Shown here: one piece after another, positions 34,362 to 46,497 of the stretch
How positions within the stretch are numbered: the stretch's first letter is position 1
Layout: each line of letters opens with the position of its first letter
From: Cryptomeria japonica
Lineage: Eukaryota; Streptophyta; Pinopsida; Cupressales; Cupressaceae
Assembly (NCBI RefSeq): GCF_030272615.1
Contig: NC_081413.1
Coordinates: 338,718,302-338,775,801 of the forward strand
Direction of reading: 5' to 3'
Length of the DNA stretch: 57,500 nucleotides
Notes under the pieces: generated by a model
Database searches by the model: none
Seen by the model: the letters and a program-made list of their open reading frames with translations, nothing else
Told to the model about the DNA's origin: nothing
Program-made: the position numbers and the translations under genes

Positions 34362-34470
34362 TAAATGCCCGATTTCATCGGAATTTCGATGATAATGCAA
34401 TGACATTAGGGTTTTTTTTTTAAAAGTGCCCGTGTTCGTCGAAATTCCGATGACTGCGTGCATTACTTAA
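34362..34470. repeat. pair of imperfect palindromes
   Basis: TCATCGGAATTTCGATGA (about 34376-34393) is an imperfect palindrome. TCGTCGAAATTCCGATGA (about 34436-34453) is nearly its reverse complement. Each follows GTGCCCG/ATGCCCG and precedes TGCAATGAC/TGCATTAC. Confidence 0.6.
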
Positions 34471-34479
34471 AAAAAAAAT

Positions 34480-34982
34480 AAAAGACCAAGTCATTTCATA
34501 AATCTCGCCTCTTTACAAAATCTCGCCTCTCATTTGTCCCGCCTCTGTAGCGATCATTGGTGTGACAAACACGGCCACAATAGGGAACAGGGGAACAAAG
34601 TGCCATGGGCACAAAGTGCCAAGGGCTGGCACATAACCAGCGAGGATGACCGCAAGGGAGCCCAAAATGGGTTGTGTAAGCGGCGACGCCCAGGCCTCCG
34701 TCAACAGCAATAAGAGCTACGGACGGAGGAAGAAGTCATCTTTGAGAAATAATTATGAATGCGAGCGCTCTTGAGGAATGGTATTTTTGCGGTGAAATTT
34801 TCTTGAACTTGTGCTACAGTTGTATCAACAAAATTCCTTGCTAGTTAGGGTATTAGAACAGAATCAAGAAAATTTTCGGTTCATTTTCATTACATTATGG
34901 TGGGAAAATAAATCTATATCCTGATACAAGATTGTAATCTCCTCCCCCATCACCCTCATTTCTCCCCGTGTAATACTTATCT
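34480..34982. other. unassigned, moderately GC-rich stretch
   Basis: A GC-richer block (34540-34740) contains a minus-strand frame for a short hydrophobic peptide (34513-34710), with CGCCTC and CAAAGTGCCA(T/A)GGGC repeats. I see no family resemblance. The remainder leads into the kinase relic and may be its former intron or upstream coding region. Confidence 0.4.
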
Positions 34983-35805
34983 AGAGAATCCAGACAAAGA
35001 GGTAGACACAGTGATTGGCCAGGAGTAGGAGATAATATGTAAGTTGGAAAATATCAAGGCCGCAACTAACAATTTCCATGAAAATAACAAGCTTGGAAAG
35101 GGAGGATTTGGCGTTGTATACAAGGTAGCATAATCCTTAGTGGCCCTCTTTTCTATAGTTTCAGAAATGGTTATAAATTTATAGTCAGATATAAACATAG
35201 GATTAATGAGTTTTCCTTAGTAGTCCTCTTTTCTAATCTCGATTAATTTATCAGAACAAGTTTCAAGCAGTATTTTACTCAATTTATAGTTTTGGAATCG
35301 GTTATAAATTCATAGTGAGATATAATCATAAGATTATTGTGTTGTCTTTCTATCAAGGGACAATGCCAAATGGAATACAAATAGTAGTAAAGAGACTTTC
35401 CGTTCAATCAACACAAGGAAAGGAGCAATTTCTAAACGAGGTTAAGCTGGTGGCGAAAATACAAGATAAAACAATTTTTTTATATTATATATCTCATCAA
35501 GATGAGTATTAGTCATTCTTGTTTAGGTATGGAAATCTTTTGTGAGAGGAAATATTGTGGATGTGATTGACAAAGCAATAGTAGAAAGCATATCCAATGA
35601 GTAAGTTTTAAGATGCATTCATGTGGGCCTTTTATGTGCACAAGTAGATGCATTAATTTGGCCGTCAATGATCGATGTACATCCAATGCTTTTAAACTCT
35701 CCAACCTCTAGAATTATAGGCACAAATTCAACTACTTCACTGATCACTCATTCAATCCATCCATCTATTAATGATGAAACAGTAACAGATTTAATTCCTA
35801 GATGA
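34983..35805 (+). pseudogene. receptor-like kinase pseudogene lacking the kinase core
   Basis: Three pieces of a cysteine-rich or related plant receptor-like kinase remain in order. The first (34983-35124) holds the juxtamembrane part and glycine-rich loop: LENIKAATNNF and LGKGGFGVVYK, then a GT donor. The second (35358 on) holds the ATP-lysine strand region, VVKRLSVQSTQGKEQFLNEV. The third (35527-35805) holds the C-terminal lobe end, VLRCIHVGLLCAQ...WPSM, then a Ser/Thr-rich tail ending at TGA. The catalytic loop (HRD), DFG and activation segment are absent. Stops lie near 35016, 35510 and 35602, and the second piece appears one base out of phase with its splice acceptor. It cannot encode a kinase. 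Confidence 0.85.
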
Positions 35806-38800
35806 TCTTATTTATTCTTTGCACATTAGAATAATAATAAATTTAATATCAAGTAGGTAGTGTTTTTTACAATTTTAATTATGTAATACTTTATCATTAT
35901 ATATTAGTGAGTCATATGAACTCACACTTCATGATTAGTATGTAATATCTCTAGTTAGAATATTAAGTAATATTTCACTAAATTTCTCACCTCAAAAATT
36001 TCTCCACCTTAATGATAGTTAATGTTAAGGATTGAATGAAACAAACTCTTGTTCATGGATCACCTTCTTAGCCTCATATGGAAGTCATTCTTTGTGTGGT
36101 CTACCATGACCATAATCAGGGTCTTAATAAATGTATTAGATACTCTCTATTATCAATAAGAGAGTTATCATAATATAGTCGTGGCGAGTGGTTACAAATA
36201 AGATTAGTGGGTCCATAGTTCCCACTTGGTTTGTACTTAGAAACATTATCATTTCTTAGTTGTATGGATACTACAAATTCATGCATCTAGCCAACAATAC
36301 ACACTAGCTATTATATGATTCCACTAATGAGAAAAGCCTAGTCAATCTTATAGTTTGTGGAATTAGTCATGTCCCTCATATAGAATATCTATATATGGAG
36401 TATTCTTGCCTATAGATTACCTATTATTTTGCTTAATAATGTGATTATTTCACATACATCATAAAAGTGCCCTTCTAATATATGTGTGCATCAATCTTGA
36501 AACCATATTTTTATTAACCAACCAATGATAAGAATTATCTTAAACATGCCTCTATATTTGAATCCCACTAGCTTTGATAATCAACCATAATAACCTTAAC
36601 AATGCATCGATGACAACAATGCCTAATAAATCATCAATTGTCTTAGGTGAATCTAGCCAAAGCCAACCCATCAAATCCACTAATCTCCCTTGCATCCCAA
36701 TCATAAAATTTTATGGTTGTTGGAACAATCTTGGGAGATTTAGTTCTTCCTTTGCAAATCAACATACCCTATTTTGGTTTCCCAAATATTTACTAAATAA
36801 CTTTGAAGATATATTGGGAAGAGAATCCATCATATAGATATTTCTTTTCAATATCCTTAGAGGACATTGTTTTGTCTATCATTTATTATAATAGCTAATA
36901 CCCAATTTTTTTATAAGATAACAAGCAAAACCTCCTCTTCACAAACAATGTTTTCCTTAATAATCCAAGAATGAAAAAAGGAACCCACATAAAAATTACT
37001 TACTCCCTATCATGAAGGCAAAAGAACATCCAATTTAAAGATAGATGTACCAAAAGGAAAGAAATATCACCTCAAAATCTGTCTTGAACTTATACATTGA
37101 ATCTATACACACGAGAATCCCCTTAATAACTCTCTCACAACTTTCAATGCTAGAAGAATGAGTGTTTTCACAAGACTTTCATACTATGATATTTATATCA
37201 AGATTCACTTGCATAGTTTTAGAGTCAAGCTGACCCATTCTCATGAGTAGTTCTTATGAACCCCTCATAAGAATGGATCACTTAGTACTCATTTCATCAA
37301 AGTGATGCTCATAGTATTATTGAAAAATTGTATTATTGTTCCAAATTTTGTGGATATTTAGGAGACACAAATAAAATATAAATGTAATCATTCCATATTT
37401 TTGTAGGAGATATTGGAATGAGACTAATAATAAGAGTAGTAAACATGAGTCACAATGAGAACTTTAGAATAAATCTAAACATTATAAGGAAGAGTAGCTT
37501 GGAAAAATAGAAGCGTAATTTATTTTCCAATATGAAAGATTATTACTTGGGAAAGAATCTTGAAAGAGGATTGAAAAGATTCCTTGAGCTAACATTGTCT
37601 CACTTATCCAAAATTATGAGGAAGGATTCATTAATGAAATGGTCATTAACAAGATGGAGAGAATAATAATTAGGAAGAGATAGATTTCACATGCTACTAG
37701 GTGACTAGATTGGAGAGAAACTAGAGGCAAATAATTTAGCTTGGCCATGAAACAAAGTCTTAGAATAGATGCCAACCTTGGTGAATGGAATGAAAATCCC
37801 AAACAATTAATGAGTGGTGAGACAAGTAGAGGCATCTATAAATTTTTTTTTGAATATATATAAAATAAAGAAAAAATGGGACTAAAACCAAGGGAAATGC
37901 ACATGGAAAGGATATGATGAAAATCAAGAAATTAGTAGTTTGAAGATAATATTAGTTACCTAAAGGATATTCCACTTGATTATTTGGTATATCATAACTA
38001 TTTTGACAAATTTTGAAACCATTAGAGGTACCTTTTACTTCTGTAGATGAGGCATTCATTCATGTTGAAGTTGTGATAGCTTATTTGCCTCTTTATAGAC
38101 AACAAATTATCCATACGAATTATCATATATACTTGTAACCTCCATCCCAAACCACCTATTTCACTCTTCTTCCTTTGTGTACCTCTTTTATTCTTCCATT
38201 ACCTCTTCGCTTACCTAAATTCAATCCAAAACATAGTGTATATAGCATCAAAAAAATTCCATATTTGATTAATATTATCCACAATATATCGAAAAGACAA
38301 ATACCACACTTACTGTGTCATCAACCAAAAATAATTTACTTACATATTCAAAGAGTTCAATAATGGAGAAACATCCATGTGGTGCTCTACACATGTCCTT
38401 GAAGGTTCAAGAAATACTTATCCTCTATTGGTCCAAACTTTAAATCACTTTCCATGCATGAAAATAATTGCAACCATACACAATTTCCCACCCAATAGAT
38501 TCTCTCAAACTAGTTTACTATCTTAACATAGGGTCAAGGAAAAGCAAACCAAAATAGGAATCCAAGTGTCTTAAAAGCCTTCAAGACCATAGTGGTGATG
38601 ATTGAATTTCTTTCTTTAGTGGTATCTTTCTATAGATTAATTAGTTGGGGATTCTATTAGGACCTTTTCCTAATTAAAAAAAAATATAAAGATTACATCC
38701 CTAAATATTGCATTCATAATAGAATAAATTTTTGCAATATTGAAACTATATTCATAATAGATTTATAGTGATGAATAAAGAAATATTTAAGATTATCAAA

Positions 38801-39598
38801 AAATTGATGTTTTCTTTCTCCCAACCGTCATTGGATATTGGGTGATCTTTGAGGCATTATGTCAAATAGTCCATGTGCCTTATCTAGGCTTACATATTTT
38901 GCATGCATGTGTACCTGGGCAGTTGCACTACAACATCTATACTCACTAATCACATTTGGTTGGAATTTTCTAAATCCATTTCAAACACATCTTGTGCATA
39001 TCCTGCAATCTATACTTCCACATTTTCCAAACATGTCAAATAGAGCATTTCCAACCTTAAGCATCTGATATTAATTGCCCTTACCTTCTTCTTTGATGGA
39101 AGCCCATACTCTGTTCCAAAGCTCCCATTTTGGTACAGGTAGAGAGTACGTTGGCAAATAAAACTGATCGAAATGGAAATCTATTTGTTGCATTGACTGC
39201 ATTGTGAGGACGCTTATGTATTTCATCGACAGCATAAAGCAAGAAAGGACATGAGAATATCTCCTTGGGGAGGTATTCTATGACAGTTGCGAGGTAGATG
39301 AGAGTTTCTTATGCCATTTTCTTTGTTCTATGCAGTCAAATGCGAGAACATTGTTTGAATTCAAATGCTAACAGTGATTGTCTTTTTAATGGAAATAGAC
39401 GGGAAGGGACGTCAAGGGAAGGAATGGGCCCACAACACACCTAAGCAGTCAAAGCTTAGTGTGTGTTGTTTAAGGCTGCCCCATTAAGACATCATAATTG
39501 ATTGGCTCTTCTCTCCTAAGACCTTCAAAAGTCTTTAATGGCTTCATTGAGTCCTTTTGTCTTCCAAATTCACCTGCACCAACTTGAATTATCCTTCA

Positions 39599-40112
39599 AT
39601 GCTTGATTGCCTATTCACTTGGAATTGAATTGATTTTATAACTAAGAGATCACTTGATTTTATATGTCTTGAAATCATTTTATCCTGATGGCTTTAAATT
39701 AAAGTACTTTCTCTTCTATCTGGTATTGGTGGAGCAGATCCTTTTATGATATGTAAGTTGAGAATATTTTATGAAAGGTCCCTAAATGAATACACTTTAA
39801 ACTAATTTTAATATACCTTGAAGTGTGCAATATGGAAGGTTTGTATTCTTAATCTCCTACCCATTTCTTAATTTAAAAGATGATATCTTTATTAACTTGA
39901 TTTCTCAATCAATTCTTGATGAATGCTTGATTGCATGTTCACTTGGAATTGAATTGATTTTATAATTAAGAGATCACTTGAATTGTAGGTAAACCCCTTC
40001 AAATGACAGGGTACGCTTCCTTTTATACCTAATATATGTCTTGAAAGAATTTTATTGTGATGGCTTTAAATTAAAGTACTTTCTCTTCTATCTGGTATTC
40101 GTGGAGCAGAGG
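39599..40112. repeat. diverged direct duplication
   Basis: 39599-39738 and 39922-40112 share ATGCTTGATTGC, TTCACTTGGAATTGAATTG and a TTAAAGTACTTTCTCTTC block ending in TGGAGCAGA. The second copy has about 50 extra bases in its middle. Confidence 0.8.
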
Positions 40113-40705
40113 TTGCATTACATCGTCCTAGGATACATATTTACGCAGATACAACACAAGTTAAATGTATCTCAGGTCGATGCAAAGCAACCTTTGCTCC
40201 AGAGATCACCAAAAAATAGAGAAAGAACTTTAATTTAATGCCATTAGGATAAAAGTCTTTAATCAAGACAGATAAAATTTGAGTTTGATTATCATCATTT
40301 ACTTTGCCAAATTCTTCACACGTAACTCCTGAATCAATTTCCTACTCACAAGAATTTTATTATGTCTCAAATATAGGGAAATAAAAGGCTACAAATACAA
40401 AAACTTGAACATGCAACTAAATCCATTGACTAACCAGAAGAACAAAATTAAGAAACGGTTTGAACATCTGAGAGATGTTGTAGACTTGCAACTCACCAGC
40501 TAAGTTTTTGCGGGTAAGAATTTTTTTTGTTTTGGTTATGGTTGTGGTGTTTATAGGGAGACATTTACGAATTTATATCTATTTTCACTATTTAATGGTT
40601 TATGGGTTTGTAATGGTAATTTAATGTTCTTTCATATTTTTGTATATACTCTTTATAATAGCCTATTATATTGATTTGTTCTATTATGCATAATGGTGTG
40701 GGTCA

Positions 40706-40720
40706 GACGGCTTTGCCGTC
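40706..40720. repeat. short perfect hairpin
   Basis: GACGGC-TTT-GCCGTC, a 6-bp stem with a 3-base loop in AT-rich DNA. No T-run or other terminator-like context. Confidence 0.6.
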
Positions 40721-41124
40721 AGTGCATGAAAGCATTGAACGAGTTCTACTTTTAAAAATTACATGAAACATTTTTAATTTATTTGATTCAGTGTTATTTG
40801 CAAAAAATGATTATCAATGATGTTTCCTTTCTCCAAGAATTGTCTAGGATCTTTCCATCAGATAATATGTAACATCGAATGACTAAATCTTTTCATTACA
40901 AATGCTTATTTTATTTAATTATTATCTGAGCGTGAATTAAAATTTATATCTGTACGGAAGTAGAACATACAAGTTGAAGAGTCATGTGAAAGCAAATTTC
41001 CTAAAAGAAAGCAAGTAGGCATTATCCTGAATGCCATGGAAACAAGCTCATCAGCTGCCTAGAAGAGAGCAATTGGAGAATGGTAGAGGAAAGTGTTTAA
41101 GAGTGATAAATAGATAGATAGTAT

Positions 41125-42593
41125 TCATAGTTCTGATACTTAATATAAGTACAGATCCAATAGCTAACAAGATGAGAGGGGGGGGTGAATCATACAAACT
41201 TAATCATCAATGAAAACATCAGATTCAACCTTGGTAACATATATCAGTCATAGAATAAAAATTGTCAAACATGCAGACTCAAAAGCATATGAACAATATA
41301 AACCTCATAACACCAGATTTAACGTGGAAACCCAAATAGGGAAAAACCATTGTGGGATTTTGGACACACTAAGAAATTTACTCTTCTAGAGTATGCTCGG
41401 TTAAAAGCCAATCCTATTAAAGATTACAAAACACATTGCTAGATGTGACCCGGTTAAGGGATTTCCCTCAAATCTATTAGGATCTTCACTTTGTTAGAAG
41501 TGACCTTGTCAAAGGATTTCAAACACTCATTTAGAATGTCACCTTGTTAGAGGATTTACTTATAAGACTGTTAAGTCCACTCGGTTAAGAGATTTCCTGT
41601 TACTTTCACAAGCTAACAGTAATACAATCTATCTGCAACTTTACATCTAAAATGCTAAAGCAGATTCTTATTTGTTCAACACAATCTAGACATAGAACTA
41701 TTCTTGTCTATCTATTGGGCATCAATACTCTGTTATTCTAATAGGTCTTCAAGCTTCTGTGCTCGGTGATCACTATGTAGCACCCCTGTGCATACACTTG
41801 CCCGCATACATTGTTTATCAACTGTTCCTTATTTATAAACAATCATCTAACCGCTTAATCTCCTTGATCACATTTCCCATGATCAATCATAGCCATCAAA
41901 TCTTCCATCTTGTCCAGGTTCATTGTATCTTACGATCTGAAAAACATTTTACCCTACCTCGAAACTTGCACAATCATCTTGGAACTTGTGTTAGGGTAAT
42001 GTGGTTCAATCTGAGTTGTAGATCTTCTTGCTGACTTTCCATTGCCTTTGATTTGTTAACAAACTTCTTCCATGGCTTGCCAATCATTGATCCACTCTAG
42101 CTCATTAGCTTCTTTCATTAAATATCACATGTAAACATTTAATGCATTCTGTTATAGCTTGGTTACAACTCGGTGAATACTAAACTTTACTCGGTAGACA
42201 TTCTGTCTTTATTAACTGACTGCGATAACCTTAGGGTTTACCGACTAGGTTCTTTGCCTAATAACATAGTGTAGTATTAACCTTTACATTTTACAACATA
42301 TGTATGATGTTAAAACAATCTTAAACATCAAGATCTCATCATTGTCTGACTCGGTAGAGTTGCCCATTGAATAACTTATCCCTTTATTCATCATATTCTT
42401 TCCTGTGTCTTTACCGACTTCTTTATAATCTTCATATCATATTTCTTAAGATATGGCAACATCATACTGAATTAGAAAATCAATTTCTTGACATCAATGA
42501 CAAAATAATAATATCAAGACAGTAAAACATCTTTAATCAGTTATGTCCATAATCATCAACAACCTTCTCAATATCCTTGTTATATTGCCAACA
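41125..42593 (-). repeat. 3' LTR of Copia-A2
   Basis: 1469 bp. It matches 54797-56264 closely. The outer terminus reads TCATAG where the inner copy has TGATAG. CTCGGT-type hexamers recur through it. A minus-strand TATA signal, TATAAATAAGG, lies near 41827-41837. Confidence 0.93.
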
Positions 42594-42607
42594 ATCTCCC
42601 CCTTTGG
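42594..42607 (-). promoter_or_regulatory. polypurine tract of Copia-A2
   Basis: Minus-strand CCAAAGGGGGAGAT abuts the LTR start TGTTGGC. Several similar tracts lie further upstream in the element (42720-42800). Confidence 0.85.
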
Positions 42608-43051
42608 TATTGATGGCAAAACCAATTGATTTGACCGTTAAGAATTCGGATTGTTGTGATTCTGAAATGCTGAAATGCTCTCCCCCATACATCAGACTTC
42701 TCTTCTAGTTTTCTCTCAATCTTCTCAGGTTTTCTCCTCCTGGTAGTCTTCTCCTCCTTGGGTAGGTCTTCTCCCCCTGGTAGTCTTCTCCCCCTTTGAC
42801 AACAATGCCAAAAAGAAAAGAACTAAAACATAAGTTGTTTCTGTAAGAAGTTATTTCCTGCTGATGTGTATCAACTGAGTCTCAGTCAGAGCATTTGTTT
42901 ACAATTCTTGTTCCCTATATCATTTTCTGTATTATCCCAATATTGTTCCAGTACACTTTCAGAAAAGAATTCTTAAAGTGTATCACTCCAGCATCAGCTC
43001 CCTAAAAGATATTCAATAGATTCATCGAAGTGATGCTTTCACCGAACTCGG

Positions 43052-45970
43052 TCAGTGAGTAAGAGATAGGGGTAGGACCCCTAAGTTACTTCTGAGATAT
43101 TCAAAAGTGTCCTTTGGTAGTGGCTTGGTGAAGATATCAGCTATTTGTTCCTTTGTGTTTACATATTCCAACACCACTTTCTTTTCATGAGCTTCTTCTC
43201 TAAGATAATGATATTTGATAGATATGTGTTTTTCCTTAGAGTGCATAAAAAGGTTCTTTGAAATATTAATGGCACTAGTATTGTCACAGAATATAGTTAC
43301 TGGCTCGATAACTTTCTCATTTATACCTTCCAACAATTGTTTGATCCATGCAATGTTGGTACAATTCAATGTTGTAGCAACATATTTAGCTTTGACTGTT
43401 GACTAAGAAACACATCCTTGTTTCTTACTAAGCCAACTCACTAGTCTTTCTCCTAAGAAGAAAGCTCCTCCACTTGTGCTTTTCCTGTCATCAATGTTGC
43501 CTTCCCAATCAGCATCAGTATAGACTTTCAAATCAAAATTATTTCCTTTCTGATATACTAAGCCATAATCTTTAGTGCCTTTCAAGTATCTAAAAATTCT
43601 TTTGATTACTATCATGTGTATTTCCTTAGGATCTGCAGAGAATCTTGCAACAATACCTACTGCATGTGCTATATCAGGCCTACTATGAACAACATATTGT
43701 AGTTTTCCAATCATGGATTGGTAGAGTGTCTCATCAACAGATGCAGATTCATCATTCTTTGATAGTTTGTAGTTTGTAGTCATACGAGTACTTACTAGCT
43801 TTGAATCCTCCATTCCAAATTTCTTCAAGATTTCTTTTATGTATTTGGATTGAGTAATGAAAATTTCATTTTTCATTTGCAGTATCTGTAAGCCTATAAA
43901 ATACTTTATCTCACTGATTAATGACATCTCAAATTTTTTGCTCATTTCATTACCAAAGTTTTTGCATAAAGAGTCATTTCCACAAAATATAATATCATCA
44001 ACAAATATGGCTGAGATTAGTATTCCATTTTCATCATTCTTCATGTACATGTTGTTGTTCTCACTTGTCCTTATAAAACCAATCTTAATCAAATAAGAGT
44101 GCAGTCTTTCATACCATGCTCTAGGTGCTTGTTTCAGACCATATAAAGCTTTGTTCAATTTACATACCTGATCTTTATTATTGTCTTCAACAAATCCTTT
44201 AGGTTGTTCAATGAAAACTTCTTCTTCTAATATTCCATTCAGAAATGCAGATTTGACATCCATTTGATATACCTTGAAGTTTTTGAAAGCAGCATATGCC
44301 AACAATGTTCTAACTCCTTCAAGTCTGGCAACAGGTGCAAAAGTCTCACCATAATCAATTCCTTCTTCTTGGGCATAACCTTTGCAAACCAATCTTGCTT
44401 TGTTCCGAATGACCTCTCCTTTCTCATTTAGCTTGTTTCTGAAGATCCACTTTGTACCGAATACATTTTTGTCCTTAGGTCTTGGGACTAGTGTCCATGT
44501 GTCATTCTTCTTGATTTGATCAATCTCTTCAGTCATAGCATTTATCCAATCTTCACTGTTGAATGCCTCTTTTACTATTCTTGGTTCAAATTCAGATATC
44601 AAACATGTGTTCTGTCTCAGTTTGTTCCTTGTCATCACTGGATCATCCTTATCTCCTATAATCTGACTTGGTGCATGATGTCTTCTGACATATTTGGCTA
44701 ATACAGGCTCGGTAGGCTCTGCATGATCCTCTTCATCACTCGGTAACAAGATATCTTCCTCATTTCCTTCAATAGTTATCTCGGTAGGACTTTTTGGTTG
44801 CACATAGACAAATTCATCATAGTCTTCTCGTTCTTTGGAATTCCTGTCATCAGTTCTTTCTGCAAATTCATCAATTTTCACATTTGCACTTTCTACTATT
44901 TTGTTAGATGATTTGATCAGACATTTAAATGCTTTGCTTCTAGAAGAATGTCCTAGAAATGTTCCTTCTTAACTTTTCTGATCAAACTTGCCATTTCTAT
45001 CATCTTTATGAACATAGCATTTGCTTCCAAAGATCTTAAAATAACTTACATTAGGTTTCTTGCCATACCAGATTTCATAAGGTGTCTTCAAAGTACCTTT
45101 CTTCAATTGAACTCGATTCAAGGTGTAAACAGCTGTGCTTATTGCTTCTCTCCAAAATTTTTGTGGAACCTTCTTCTCAATCATCAGTGTTCTAGCACAA
45201 TCCACAATAGATTTGTTTCTTCTTTCAGCTATTCCATTCTGCTATGGAGTCCTCGGTGCAGAGACTTGTCTTTTAATACCATGATCATTGCAAAATAGGT
45301 TGAACTCATCAGATGTGAACTCTCCTCCTCTATCTGATCTAAGACATTTCAGTTGTCTTCCTATTTCATTTTCAACTCTAGCCTTGTACCACTTAAACAT
45401 TTGAAAAGCTTCTGATTTTTCTTTTAAAAACATTAATGACATCATCCTTGAATAATCATCCACAAAAAATATGAAATACTTATCACCATAATAACTTTGA
45501 ACTTTCATAGGACCACAAAGATTAGTGTGTACAAGATCTAAAACTCCCTTAGAAGTGTAGGACTTACTTATAAAGCTGGATCTTGTCATCTTGCCCATTT
45601 GGCATCCTCGGCACATAGCATTCTTAGGTTTTTCAAGACTTGGTAGACCTCTTACTCTGTGCTTCTTACTTATCTTGATCAAATTATCAAAATTGACATG
45701 ACAAAACCTTTTATGCCATAACCAGGTGTTATCAATCTTTGCATGCAAGCACTTATTGTGAGTAGAGTCAAGGCGAAATGTATTGCCTTTTGTTTGTGTC
45801 CCGGTAGCAGCTAACTTTCCATTTTTGTCATGAACTTTGACAATTCCTTTCTAAAATTCTATTTGGTAACATGTGTTGTTTAGCTGTGCTACACTCAACA
45901 AATTATATTTCAAACCTTCAACCCAATAAACATCATTGCATCTTGCTTTATCAAGAAGTGTTATGGATCC
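43052..45970 (-). pseudogene. Copia-A2 integrase, reverse transcriptase and RNase H
   Basis: One frame on the minus strand from the Copia-C insertion point to TGA at 43052, about 970 codons, without frameshift. Integrase: HHCC region (45600-45720), HTNLCGP (about 45520, where the first catalytic aspartate is Asn), RSDRGGEF (about 45335) and the glutamate in NGIAERRN (about 45220). Reverse transcriptase: [10 protein letters not shown] (about 44250) and catalytic FVDD (43994-44005). RNase H: DADWEGN, RKSTSGG and the QIADIFTKPLPKD end (about 43115). In-frame stops lie near 45853, 45241, 44968 and 43400. A 492-codon open stretch covers the reverse transcriptase. The element is damaged but better preserved than A1. 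Confidence 0.93.
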
Positions 45971-46485
45971 TGTTAGAATATTTAATCTTTACTTAGCTTA
46001 GGTTTATTTTTATTTAGTTTAGGATATTCCTTTGGAATTCCTACATGTAATTTGTCCTCTAGTACATGTGTGAGGACAAGTCATTTCTTTTATTTTCCTT
46101 TATTAAGGAATATTAGATTTCCTCCATAAGAGGATGTGGACACATGGCACACACATTTTATGAATGGTGGCATTCATAGATTTGGGAGTTACTTTGTAAC
46201 TCCTCTCCTCATCTCTATTTAAGAGATGCCCCCTCTCTCATTTCTTCTTAGTGACAATATTGTAAAGAGCTTCTTGCTCTCTCTCTCTCTCTCATTTTTA
46301 GGCATTGCCTCATTCATAATATCACAAGGGGTTTTTCTTTGCTTTTCCCCTTTCAAAAGTTCTTGTGCCTCCTTCTTCACATTTGGGTGATGCTCTAAGG
46401 TCTTTGCTTTTCTCATGGTAACAATTACTTCATCATAAACTTTCTTGGATTAATTTTCCTTTCCTTGCTCTTTTATTTCCTTTCA
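45971..46485 (+). repeat. 5' LTR of Copia-C
   Basis: 515 bp, TGTTAGAATA to TTTCA. A TATTTAAGAG signal near 46216 is the likely TATA box. A (CT)n run at 46277-46291 follows. The right copy has two more CT units. Confidence 0.95.
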
Positions 46486-46497
46486 TGGTATCAGAGC
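46486..46497 (+). promoter_or_regulatory. primer binding site of Copia-C
   Basis: TGGTATCAGAGC directly follows the LTR and matches initiator tRNA-Met. Confidence 0.92.

Larger units (their letters stand above)
35806..41119. other. gene-free AT-rich region
   Basis: Five kilobases without a frame I can assign. Short frames, for example 36574-36837, lack recognisable features. It holds one diverged direct duplication (39599-40112) and one short hairpin (40706-40720). It ends at the left target duplication of Copia-A2. Confidence 0.55.

Noticed and set aside
33663-34463. Long Ser/Leu-rich and Arg/Glu-rich frames on both strands
   Set aside because: They are translations of the (GA)n/GGGAGA repeat in several frames, not a coding signal.
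24563-34500. Terminal inverted repeats of the DNA transposon
   Set aside because: I looked for reverse-complement matches between 24540-24700 and 34300-34750 and found none convincing. Alignment of several copies is needed to define the ends.
34513-34710. Hydrophobic 65-codon frame on the minus strand
   Set aside because: No family resemblance and no neighbours that support it. Noted only as part of an unassigned stretch.
39070-39310. Minus-strand resemblance to the histone H2A IYLA-VIEYL segment
   Set aside because: Only about 16 residues align, the flanks do not follow H2A, and the frame is short.
41759-42034. Plus-strand frame of 91 codons, with a longer relative at 55430-55771
   Set aside because: Both are the same place in the two LTRs of Copia-A2, antisense to the element. 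Occurrence in both LTRs explains their similarity.
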